From contig NZ_CP033068.1 in NCBI RefSeq assembly GCF_003668995.1, forward strand, positions 4,402,001-4,466,000: a DNA stretch of 64,000 nucleotides, in the 5' to 3' direction. The notes under the pieces are model-generated. The model was not told the origin of the DNA and searched no databases. It was given only the letters and a program-made list of their open reading frames with translations. How positions within the stretch are numbered: position 1 is the first letter of the stretch; each line of letters begins with the position of its first letter. A program made the position numbers and the translations under genes. This DNA comes from Flavobacterium sp. 140616W15 (GTDB lineage: Bacteria > Bacteroidota > Bacteroidia > Flavobacteriales > Flavobacteriaceae). Shown piece after piece: positions 17,249 to 24,135 of the stretch.

Positions 17249-17467
17249 TTAAGATTTTGGCAAAGTTATTTGTTTCTGTTTTTTCTCTTTATAAATTCTA
17301 TAGAATAAAAAAATGTACCAAATAGATAAAACTAGTATGGCTGGGTAAAAGTAACTTACAATATAAAATGTATTAGAAATACAAAAATTGAAATTGTATT
17401 CTATAAAGTAGAAAAAAATCCACAATAAAGTGCCAATTGCAAGGAATGTTAAAAAATTAGTTTTCAT
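17249..17467 (-). CDS. small two-helix membrane protein (DTYY-type family C)
   Basis: 72 residues, two hydrophobic segments (FLTFLAIGTLLWIFFYFI and TFYIVSYFYPAILVLSIWYIFLF) separated by a short loop with CISNTFY. It belongs to the family seen at 23345-23545. The ATG lies 11 bp inside the preceding immunity-type gene, so translation is coupled. A hairpin at 17237-17264 (TTTGCCAAAA with TTTTGGCAAA) overlaps the stop and may act as a terminator. A near-identical but broken relative lies at 21782-21972. Confidence 0.65.
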   Translation of the reverse strand: MKTNFLTFLAIGTLLWIFFYFIEYNFNFCISNTFYIVSYFYPAILVLSIWYIFLFYRIYKEKKQKQITLPKS

Positions 17468-18050
17468 TTTCTTTCATTATTACATTATTAAAAAAAGCAT
17501 TATACATTGTAAAATAGCCGAATTCTGAATCTTGAAAACTGATATCGTCAACGACAAAATTAAGCAATTCGTTTGGGAATTTTCTATACAGAAATTTATC
17601 TTCAATTATAGTTTCAATTTCTAAAACTAAGTCATTTATCTGTCTGGTTTCTGTATTTTTATTTTCTAAGTCAGTAATTTCAGATTCGGAAAAAAATAAT
17701 TCAATCATATTCTTCTGCACATTGATTACATAGTAAGGCAATATTACACTTACAAACAATGATATTGTGTATAATTCTCTGTCTGCAATGATTGACACAT
17801 TAAACGTCATACATCTATCTCCCAGATTAAACAATGAGAAGTCTGCAAAATGTTTTAAAGTCTTATCATTTTCAAATTTTTCAAGAATAGTCTTCCTAAG
17901 AACCTTTCCATCCTCAGTATCGAAATCAGTTATGATTTGATTTAATCTCTTATACTCCTCACTAATGAAATACTTATCTTTTTCAGTATAAGCACATATA
18001 TTTCGTGGATAGAGTAAATACACTAAATTCATTAAAACCTTATCAATCAT
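17457..18050 (-). CDS. candidate cytosolic immunity protein (family B)
   Basis: 197 residues, no signal peptide or membrane segment. It resembles the gene at 23542-24129, which directly follows the intact toxin: same length, a shared central pattern (HFADFSLFNLGDRCMTFNVS against HFHDVTLFNSGDRAFNFQLT) and the same C-terminal signature G-x-FTxxNAFF. I do not recognise a named family. Its position, together with the overlapping family C gene, suggests an immunity pair whose cognate toxin has been lost. Confidence 0.6.
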   Translation of the reverse strand: MIDKVLMNLVYLLYPRNICAYTEKDKYFISEEYKRLNQIITDFDTEDGKVLRKTILEKFENDKTLKHFADFSLFNLGDRCMTFNVSIIADRELYTISLFVSVILPYYVINVQKNMIELFFSESEITDLENKNTETRQINDLVLEIETIIEDKFLYRKFPNELLNFVVDDISFQDSEFGYFTMYNAFFNNVIMKENEN

Positions 18051-18066
18051 AGTTATAGTATTAATA

Positions 18067-18183
18067 TTATCTACAATCTCCCGCTGTGAAATAATTAGTT
18101 TTATAATTAGTAGCAGGTAAAATTTGCGCTTGGCAAGAAAATGAAATTGCGATAAAGAATGTTAGAATCAGTATTTTTTTCAT
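18067..18183 (-). CDS. 38-residue exported or lipoprotein-like mini-ORF, possibly a remnant
   Basis: The minus strand reads MKKILILTFFIAISFSCQAQ followed by 18 residues ending in TAGDCR. The leader has a possible lipobox (SFSC) or a signal-peptidase I site after QAQ. Toxin tails in this island also end with a Cys close to the stop, so this may be an internally deleted gene that kept its two ends. It lies between two immunity-type genes. Confidence 0.35.
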   Translation of the reverse strand: MKKILILTFFIAISFSCQAQILPATNYKTNYFTAGDCR

Positions 18184-18280
18184 AAGTTGAGTTTTATAAT
18201 TATTAATCAACTTCAGTAATTATCGATATATAATAGAGGTTCATATTGGTATCTTTTGAGATTAAAATATATTACCTCAA

Positions 18281-18634
18281 TTAATTGATTTGTTTTCTGA
18301 CTAGATAATCAACAGAATAATATTTTTTTCCTTTATAAAAAAGGAAAAAAGTATGTTGTTTGTTAATATTATCATTCTTTAAAACCATCTCTAATTCTTT
18401 TCTACTAGTATTTGTTGTTAATTTTTTATTTCCTAAATAAGGACTAGAACTAAAAAAAACTTTCTTTTTATTTATTAATATTTTAAAACCTGATATTTCT
18501 TCTTTTCCTTTATGTACTCTGTAGATAACTTCATCTGTCGTAGTATCAAAACCAAAGACAATAATATCTTTTTTCTCCTGAGAAAAGGCACTCATGAAAA
18601 ATAAAACGTTTAAGATTATGTATAATGTTTTCAT
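18281..18634 (-). CDS. exported protein, candidate periplasmic immunity protein
   Basis: 117 residues with signal peptide MKTLYIILNVLFFMSAFSQ, then EKKDIIVFGFDTTTDEVIYRV. The EKKD-I-x-F opening echoes the EKTKDTLFF opening of the exported proteins at 20082 and 21984. Its start lies 12 bp after the stop of a toxin-tail remnant (18647-18866), the same arrangement as the other exported genes. I do not recognise a named family. Immunity to an extracytoplasmic protease toxin is inferred from context. Confidence 0.5.
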   Translation of the reverse strand: MKTLYIILNVLFFMSAFSQEKKDIIVFGFDTTTDEVIYRVHKGKEEISGFKILINKKKVFFSSSPYLGNKKLTTNTSRKELEMVLKNDNINKQHTFFLFYKGKKYYSVDYLVRKQIN

Positions 18635-18646
18635 TTTGTATGTGAA

Positions 18647-18866
18647 TTAATTACAAGCTTTTCCTGCTTTAGAAAGCCATTGTTTATAAACGTCTGCTAT
18701 TTTTTGCTTTTGAGTTTGACTTAATGCATTCCATGTAGCCATAAACCAATAATCCTATTCCTAAAATTAAAAGTGCGTAAATAAAATATTTCATAATCTT
18801 GTATAGTATTCATCCAAATAAAGAATGCGTTAAAAAAAGTAAAATCTCCAAAAGAAATAAACCCTC
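18647..18866 (-). pseudogene. chimeric scar: family B tail, family C head, protease-toxin tail
   Basis: Read on the minus strand, the first part encodes GFISFGDFTFFNAFF, the end of a family B gene. The next part starts MKYFIYALLILGIGLL, identical to the start of the family C gene at 23545. It then switches to TWNALSQTQKQKIADVYKQW with the ending KAGKACN, a protease-toxin C-terminus. 18733-18866 is nearly identical to 23484-23611. A deletion has fused the 5' third of the membrane gene to the end of a toxin cassette. No intact product is expected. Confidence 0.65.
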
Positions 18867-18873
18867 TACTTTC

Positions 18874-19059
18874 TTATCTTTTTATATACTTTATCAAATG
18901 ATATACACATCCTAATACAAACACTAATAATACTAGATAAAAATAATTTACCACATAAAAAGTATCTCCTATGCAAAAATCAAAATAATACTCCGAAAAG
19001 TAAAAAAATACAAATAACGAAAAACTTGTTGTGGAGAATATTAAAAATTTATTTCTCAT
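18874..19059 (-). CDS. small two-helix membrane protein (DTYY-type family C)
   Basis: 61 residues: FLIFSTTSFSLFVFFYF, loop with CIGDTFYVVNYFY, then LVLLVFVLGCVYHLI. Same size, topology and central xDTFYxVxYF motif as the units at 17249 and 23345. It lies 23 bp after the exported gene at 19083 and has no adjoining family B gene on its 5' side, only a family B tail fragment after it, so the local order has been reshuffled. Confidence 0.55.
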   Translation of the reverse strand: MRNKFLIFSTTSFSLFVFFYFSEYYFDFCIGDTFYVVNYFYLVLLVFVLGCVYHLIKYIKR

Positions 19060-19082
19060 TTTTTATTCCTTATTAATGGTTT

Positions 19083-19556
19083 TTAAAAATCTGAATATTC
19101 CCAATCCACCTCATATTTTATTAATTTCATATCCGTTTTTTCTAAAAGATAAATTTTAAAATATGGATGAACTTTAGTAATTGGAAAAGGATATGAGAAT
19201 CCAGATTTTTTATAAATTTCAGTTTTTTTAATTTCATTTTTATAAAAAACAACCTCATTATCTCTAAGCTTAGTAGTCTTTTCTAATTTTATATTATTTA
19301 AAAATCTAACAGAAGATGTATCAACTTTATGTTTGTCTTTATCAAAGACAAATCTCTCTGATCCTATCTTAAAAATTTTTTTTCTACCTTCTTCTGTTTT
19401 TACATTACCCTCTTTTGGGATAAATAATACATACTTTAAAGGTTTTAAATATTTACCTCCTCCTTTATAGAAAGTAAAATAATCACTTTCTTTCTTTTGA
19501 GCATTTATTATGAAATTAATCGTTAATAGTATTATTAGACAAATCTTCTTTTTCAT
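19083..19556 (-). CDS. exported protein, candidate periplasmic immunity protein
   Basis: 157 residues with signal peptide MKKKICLIILLTINFIINAQ and a Lys-rich, beta-strand-like mature part (KYLKPLKYVLFIPKEGNVK ...). It begins only 2 bp after the stop of a truncated protease-toxin tail (19559-19837), so toxin and immunity were coupled. It has no clear sequence similarity to the other exported genes here, which fits immunity proteins matched to different toxins. No named family recognised. Confidence 0.5.
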   Translation of the reverse strand: MKKKICLIILLTINFIINAQKKESDYFTFYKGGGKYLKPLKYVLFIPKEGNVKTEEGRKKIFKIGSERFVFDKDKHKVDTSSVRFLNNIKLEKTTKLRDNEVVFYKNEIKKTEIYKKSGFSYPFPITKVHPYFKIYLLEKTDMKLIKYEVDWEYSDF

Positions 19557-19558
19557 GA

Positions 19559-19837
19559 TTATTTACAGTTTGAAGGCCCTTTATAAAAGTGCTCGTTAAT
19601 TAATTTAGTAACTGATTCTTTTTCGATAGCTGATAAGTTATCCCAAGCAATAGACGTAACATTTTTCTCTAATTTCCCTAAGCCTACCCAGGCAATCTTT
19701 TCGTACGTTAAACGTGGCAATCTATTATTATCAAATTGTTGAATGATATCTGCAATGGCTCCTCTATAATGATTAGCCATCATTTCGTGATTCCAAGTAG
19801 CTTTGAATCTTTTATAATAATAATCTTTCTGATACAA
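19559..19837 (-). pseudogene. truncated C-terminus of a protease-type toxin cassette
   Basis: The open frame gives 92 residues. They align with the last part of the orphan toxin at 22393-23304: TWNHEMMANHYRGAIADIIQ replaces QYENQHGAIAGLYLNSMKEA, then EKIAWVGL for EALAWGGL, and both end with a Cys near the stop (GPSNCK, APCSN). The zinc-ligand HEYIH part, the linker and any signal are missing, so it cannot work alone. Homologous cassette debris. Confidence 0.6.
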
Positions 19838-20003
19838 TTACATTAGTTGACACAATTAGTAAATAGTTTTTGATTGTGATGTTTTACAGCTATTTGAAAG
19901 AATACGAATCTACTTAAAAACACAAAATTAACCACTGCAAACAAGCTTTCAAACTACATTAATGATGAAGAAATGAAAATAAAGCTTTTTAACAAGAAAC
20001 CGC

Positions 20004-20077
20004 CTTAAAATCGATTTTCAGTCAAAATAACTTTAAAATGAAAAAAGCAGTATTCAAAATATTGAAATACTGCTTTT
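20004..20077 (-). repeat. dispersed 75-bp repeat containing a terminator, copy 2
   Basis: Nearly identical to 16375-16449. It again lies just past a minus-strand stop (gene 20082-20486) and ends in the GCAGTATT...AATACTGC hairpin. An internal copy suggests that the array once ended here and that 16.4-19.9 kb was added or duplicated. The 160 bp to its right (19838-20003) show no gene. Confidence 0.72.
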
Positions 20078-20081
20078 GTTT

Positions 20082-20486
20082 TTATTCAATCTCATAAGCT
20101 GAATCTACTTGAATGAATTCTATTTTTTGATGATTTTTTTTAACCAAAATCACCACATAACTATTAAAATATTCCCAAAGCTTATAATCATTTAATTTAG
20201 GATTTTTGTTTTTGTCATAAAACGCAGAGGATTGTACAAAATCTTTAAGACAAAGAGCTGTTTTTTTATTTGTTTTTTGATTATCTAAATTTTTAACTTT
20301 TTGAAAGTAGAAACTACCATAATTGGAACCACTACCATCTTGAAGATAAAAATGATTTGGTATTTCAGCATGAGTTTTAATATACTTATTATCGTAATTA
20401 AAAAACAGGGTGTCTTTTGTTTTTTCTTGAGCCTTTAAAATGACAGAAGAAAATAAAGCTATTAAAATAAAGACAACTATTTTCAT
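20082..20486 (-). CDS. exported protein of the KDTLFF family, candidate periplasmic immunity
   Basis: 134 residues with signal peptide MKIVVFILIALFSSVILKAQ, then EKTKDTLFFNYDNKYIKTHAEIP. Two further copies of the domain lie in the gene at 20550-21352 and one in the broken gene at 21984-22372. Conserved points are KDTLxF, GSFYFxK, a SSxFYD centre, LxDYxLxxYFNxYVxxLV and an acidic end (YEIE). The family sits immediately after protease-toxin sequences. An export signal fits protection against a toxin acting outside the cytosol. No named family recognised. Confidence 0.6.
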   Translation of the reverse strand: MKIVVFILIALFSSVILKAQEKTKDTLFFNYDNKYIKTHAEIPNHFYLQDGSGSNYGSFYFQKVKNLDNQKTNKKTALCLKDFVQSSAFYDKNKNPKLNDYKLWEYFNSYVVILVKKNHQKIEFIQVDSAYEIE

Positions 20487-20549
20487 TTTTTAAATTTTAT
20501 GCATCACAAAATGCGTTGACACTCCTATATGTCTTATCATAATTAGCAA

Positions 20550-21352
20550 TTATTCAATAGCATACATTGGTTCTACTTCAACATATTTCTTTTGCCCAAA
20601 AGCTTCCTCAACCAGGACTAAAACATAATTATTAAAATATCCATAAAGTTCATAATCATTTAATTTTACTTTTTTGTTATCATCATAAAACTTTGACGAA
20701 CGTACAAATTTTTCTAGACTAAATATTTCTTTGGGTTTTAAACCATTTAATATTCTAATTGTTTCAAAATAAATCCCCCCATTAGTTGTATCATGCCCAT
20801 CTTTAAGTAAAAAAGTTTTTGATTCATCTTTTGGTCGATACACGTAACTATTATCTAATTTAAAATAAAGAGTATCCTTTATTTTATTGTTAACAGCATT
20901 TTCTCCTTTACCAATTGGATAATAAGAATAATATTCTAAATATCTAGGTTGGATAAATTCATTCCCATTTACAAAGTATATTATGTACTTCTCAGTCAAC
21001 GAATCTTTCAGCTTCCATTTGTCTACCATTTCGTTATGTTTTCCATCAAAATAGAACTTCCGATTTTCAATATACTTCTTTATTGATAGGATTTTTTTCG
21101 GCTTTAAATCTTTTGTTAAGAAACCATCCCCAACAAAAATATATAACCATTTGTTTTAGTATGCTTCATCTGTTCCTTTTCAAATTCTATCCTTTCAGCG
21201 TAAATTTGCTTTGAAAGATTTGGAGTTATTGTGGGTGATATGGTATAATATTTATCTATATTAAAAAAAAGAGTGTCTTTTTTTCTTTCCTGTGCTTTTA
21301 GGCCAGAAATAGAAAAAAGTATTAATATAAAAAGTGAAATATATTTTTTCAT
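20550..21352 (-). CDS. exported protein with two KDTLxF domains, frame broken at 21135-21139
   Basis: As written there are two frames: 21116-21352 (signal peptide MKKYISLFILILFSISGLKA plus KDTLFFNIDKYY) and 20550-21029. Adding one T to a run of five joins them through NGYIFFVGDGFLTKDLKPKK, which matches the second half (GGIYFETIRILNGLKPKE). The repaired protein of about 267 residues has two tandem copies of the KDTLxF domain found singly at 20082. It lies 88 bp after a protease-toxin remnant. Candidate immunity protein with duplicated binding domain. Confidence 0.6.
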
Positions 21353-21440
21353 AGTTGAGTGATTTTATAAGGCAATAACTTAAATTATATTGAGATTCCA
21401 ATACATTTTCCTAAATCCACAACCTTCTTTAATTGTTTTG

Positions 21441-21717
21441 TTATGGACAAGGAACTAATTTACTTAAAAGTAGAACTCTGCTGGCAAGCTTTTACGTTAT
21501 TATCCCTTAAACCTCCCCAAGCCAACGCCTCATAAAAAACATCACTTGGTACCTCTCCATAATAATTAATGTATTTATTATAGTCATCAGTAAACACATT
21601 TTTATGAAATTCTTTTAAAGCTTCTCTCATGCTATTTAGATACATTAAAGCAATAGTATTGTGTTGATTTCCACAAGTTTCGTATGTTATTTTAAAATAC
21701 TTTACTGTTGTGGGCAC
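21441..21717 (-). pseudogene. protease-toxin tail remnant with internal deletion
   Basis: The open frame 21460-21717 gives GNQHNTIALMYLNSMREALK and YNKYINYYGEVPSDVFYEAL, nearly the same as the orphan toxin at 22393 (ENQHGAIAGLYLNSMKEALK). After AWGGLRDNNVKA the frame shifts. In another frame the true end SRVLLLSKLVPCP and a stop at 21441 follow. The missing piece corresponds to TDLPAEKKAEIEKLS, apparently lost between two AAGCTT hexamers. The HEYIH region upstream is absent, so the protein is inactive. Confidence 0.65.
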
Positions 21718-21781
21718 GGATTATAAATCAGTAGCATCAGGATTTTGACAAAACCTAAAATTTTGACAAAGTTATTTCTTT

Positions 21782-21972
21782 CTATTTTTTCTCTTTATAA
21801 ATTCTATAGAATAAAAAAATGTACCAACTAGCTAAAACTAGTATGGCTGGGTAAAAATAACTTACAATATAAAATGTATTAGAAATACAAAAATTAAAGT
21901 TATATTCTACAAAGCAGAAAAAATCCACAATAAAGCCCCAATTGTAAGGAATATCAAAAAAATAACTTTCAT
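21782..21972 (-). pseudogene. family C two-helix membrane gene, frame broken at 21918-21923
   Basis: The frame from the ATG at 21972 stops after LLWIFSAL. One extra T in a run of six restores LLWIFFCFVEYNFNFCISNTFYIVSYFYPAILVLASWYIF, nearly the same as the intact protein at 17249-17467. It starts 11 bp after the end of the exported gene at 21984. The DNA is also highly similar to 17270-17467, so this is a recent duplicate. Confidence 0.6.
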
Positions 21973-21983
21973 GTTAAATATTA

Positions 21984-22372
21984 TCATTCTATCTCAAAGC
22001 CTGATTCGACTTGAATATATTCTACTTTTTTATCAATATTTTTAACCAAAAACACAACGTAATTACTAAAAAAACAGCAATTTTTTCATTATTCAATTTT
22101 TTCTTTTTATCATAAAAATCTGAAGAGCGTATAAACTTTTTAAGTGACAAAATCTTTTTAGGACTTAGATCACTTTTCACTTCTCCTTTTTTAAAGAAAA
22201 AAGACCCATTACTACCTCCACTACTATCATCTAAATAAAAATGACCTGGGATTTCAGTATACAAATTTATATACTTATTATCATACTTAAAATAGAGTGT
22301 ATCTTTTGTTTTCTCTTGAGCATTTAGAGAAATAAAGAAAAGGAGAAACAATACAATTGTTAATATTTTCAT
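21984..22372 (-). CDS. exported KDTLxF-family protein next to the orphan toxin, frame broken at 22068-22074
   Basis: Signal peptide MKILTIVLFLLFFISLNAQ, then EKTKDTLYFKYDNKYINLYTE, very close to the protein at 20082. The frame runs off after SSDFYDKKKKLNNEKIAVF. Adding one T to a run of seven restores FSNYVVFLVKNIDKKVEYIQVE and the ending GFEIE with a stop at 21984, matching its paralogue to the end. It begins 20 bp after the protease-type orphan toxin, so it is the likely cognate immunity gene, inactive if the frameshift is real. Confidence 0.65.
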
Positions 22373-22392
22373 CTTTAAATAATTTTATAATG

Positions 22393-23304
22393 TTAGTTAG
22401 AACATGGCGCTGCTTTGCTTAAAAGTGGTATTCTGCTTGAAAGCTTCTCAATTTCAGCTTTTTTTTCTGCTGGCAGATCTGTCCAAGCTTTTACATCACC
22501 ATCTCTTAGACCACCCCAAGCCAAAGCTTCATAAAAAGCATCATTCGGTACTTCTCCAAAATAATTAATATATTTATTGTAATCATCGGTAAGTACGGAT
22601 TTATGAAACTCTTTTAAAGCTTCTTTCATACTGTTAAGATATAATCCTGCAATTGCTCCATGTTGATTCTCATATTGATCATACGTTTTCTTAAAATCTG
22701 TTGATTTATTACCAATTTCATCAGATGTAGTATATAATTTTCTAAAGATGTCAGCATGTATATATTCATGTAAAATGGTTCTTGCAACATCTAAAGCAGC
22801 ATTTTCATTTGCTTTAGATGTACTGATTTCAATTGTCATTAGCGCACTTCCTGGTAAATGAATTGTTTTTCCGTTAATTTCTTTGAGGATTCCATTTTTA
22901 TCTAAATTAGTTACTTTCTCTTTAGAAACAATTTTAATATCAAATTCAGATTTACCAACAAAATTAGATAATATTTTTTGCACAAAAGAATTTCCGTTTT
23001 TATTTAATAAAGCATTCAGACACTTTGCTTTTTCCGTAAGTGCATCAATAATTTGCACAGGCGCTGGAGCTGTAACGCCTCCACCACTACTACCTCCGCC
23101 GCCACGAGGAGGATTTGTATATTCAGACGGATTAATCACACCACCATATGAGGGACCACGCGGGATAAAGGTCATAGGAGGAAACGATGGTGGTGATGAT
23201 GGAGATTTAATTATAACTTCTCTAAGCGGTGTGCCAGGAAAACCACCACTACCACCAGTTGGTTCTTCTTCATCGGGACAATAATAACAAGGGTCGGCTA
23301 TCAT
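22393..23304 (-). CDS. orphan toxin module: shared linker plus HEYIH zinc-protease-like C-terminus
   Basis: 303 residues with no signal peptide. The first 75 or so (MIADPCYYCPDEEEPTGG ... PPRGGGGSSGG) repeat the linker of the intact toxin at 24136-25356. The C-terminal domain is unrelated to that toxin: ARTILHEYIHADIFRKL near 170 is a HExxH zinc-binding/catalytic motif, followed by EALAWGGLRDGDVKAW, in the manner of zincin toxins. Just upstream of the shared segment the frame is closed by the stop of the family C gene. It is therefore a displaced C-terminal cassette that needs recombination to gain a delivery domain. Activity unproven. Confidence 0.75.
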   Translation of the reverse strand: MIADPCYYCPDEEEPTGGSGGFPGTPLREVIIKSPSSPPSFPPMTFIPRGPSYGGVINPSEYTNPPRGGGGSSGGGVTAPAPVQIIDALTEKAKCLNALLNKNGNSFVQKILSNFVGKSEFDIKIVSKEKVTNLDKNGILKEINGKTIHLPGSALMTIEISTSKANENAALDVARTILHEYIHADIFRKLYTTSDEIGNKSTDFKKTYDQYENQHGAIAGLYLNSMKEALKEFHKSVLTDDYNKYINYFGEVPNDAFYEALAWGGLRDGDVKAWTDLPAEKKAEIEKLSSRIPLLSKAAPCSN

Positions 23305-23343
23305 TTTTCCTTGTTCATTATTTATGGAAGAGAGTATTGATAT
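23080..23343 (-). repeat. 264-bp linker repeat, orphan-module copy
   Basis: Direct repeat of 24598-24861, same length and orientation, with only two mismatches seen. It encodes the DPCYYCP/Pro-Gly linker in the same frame in both places, so homologous recombination between the copies would fuse the toxin N-terminus in frame to the orphan C-terminus and delete 1,518 bp. Confidence 0.9.
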
Positions 23344-23344
23344 A

Positions 23345-23545
23345 TCATCTAACTAGTTTATATAAACGACTAGCTATATAAAAGATTAAAGAAAACAATA
23401 AAACAAATGTTGCTATTGGTGTATAAGTAAATGCGTAATAGGTATCTTTAATATTGATATCCAAACAATATTCAGTTGGATAGATGTAGCCATAAATCAA
23501 TAATCCTATTCCTAAAATTAAAAGTGCGTAAATAAAGTATTTCAT
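23345..23545 (-). CDS. small two-helix membrane protein (DTYY-type family C)
   Basis: 66 residues: MKYFIYALLILGIGLLIYGYI, a loop with CLDINIKDTYYAF, then a second helix TFVLLFSLIFYIASRLYKL. The DTYY motif between helices recalls the HDTYYVVAHFHY signature of cytochrome oxidase subunit I, but the family's histidines are missing. Its ATG overlaps the stop of the preceding gene (ATGA), and its own stop lies right at the edge of the 264-bp repeat. Probable second component of an immunity pair for the toxin at 24136; inferred from context. Confidence 0.65.
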   Translation of the reverse strand: MKYFIYALLILGIGLLIYGYIYPTEYCLDINIKDTYYAFTYTPIATFVLLFSLIFYIASRLYKLVR

Positions 23546-24129
23546 AATCTTGTATAGTATTCATCCAAAAAGAATGCATTAAAAAAAGTAAACTCGCCAA
23601 ACGGAATAAATCCTTTGCTAATTTGTGGGAGCTTGTAAGTTAGTAATTCTGATGGAAATTTTGTAATTCTAAGCTTTTTTTCAACTAATTTAATGATTTT
23701 ATTAATTTCTGTGGCGTACAGAATTTCTAACTCTTCATTTTTATAAGGTCTTCCAATCCATTTTACTTGTTCTAAATCAACTAATGTATCAAGAACATAA
23801 TATGTGAAATATGGACACAAGATACTAATGTTTAAACAAATAGAATGAAGATGGCTTCCGTTCATTTTAGTTAGTTGAAAATTAAAGGCTCTATCACCAG
23901 AGTTAAACAGAGTTACATCATGAAAATGCATCGTTAAATTTATGGCTTTAAATTCTTCTATTAATTCATTTAGATATCCTTCATTACGATGCATATTTTC
24001 AAATAAAGTTAATGTTTTACATAAATTTTTATGCTCACAACTTTCGTTGTATTTTTCTACTTCATTAAGTTCTGAAATATTATCAGGGTAATTTGAATTT
24101 GAAATGTTTTTTAAAATTTCTATCAGCAT
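23542..24129 (-). CDS. candidate cytosolic immunity protein for the toxin at 24136 (family B)
   Basis: 195 residues, soluble, no signal peptide. It starts 6 bp after the toxin gene stop, the standard place for an immunity gene, and ends with an ATGA overlap into the membrane gene. Conserved with 17457-18050: HFHDVTLFNSGDRAFNFQLT, KFPSELLTYKLPQI and FGEFTFFNAFFLDEYY. I do not recognise a named family. A cytosolic immunity protein implies that this toxin acts inside the target cell. Confidence 0.65.
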   Translation of the reverse strand: MLIEILKNISNSNYPDNISELNEVEKYNESCEHKNLCKTLTLFENMHRNEGYLNELIEEFKAINLTMHFHDVTLFNSGDRAFNFQLTKMNGSHLHSICLNISILCPYFTYYVLDTLVDLEQVKWIGRPYKNEELEILYATEINKIIKLVEKKLRITKFPSELLTYKLPQISKGFIPFGEFTFFNAFFLDEYYTRL

Positions 24130-24135
24130 ATGTGT

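Noticed and set aside
22883..23284. Plus-strand 133-codon frame opposite the orphan toxin
   Set aside because: It is the mirror of the Pro/Gly-rich linker on the minus strand, whose codon bias keeps the opposite frame open. The same shadow recurs at 24587-24802.
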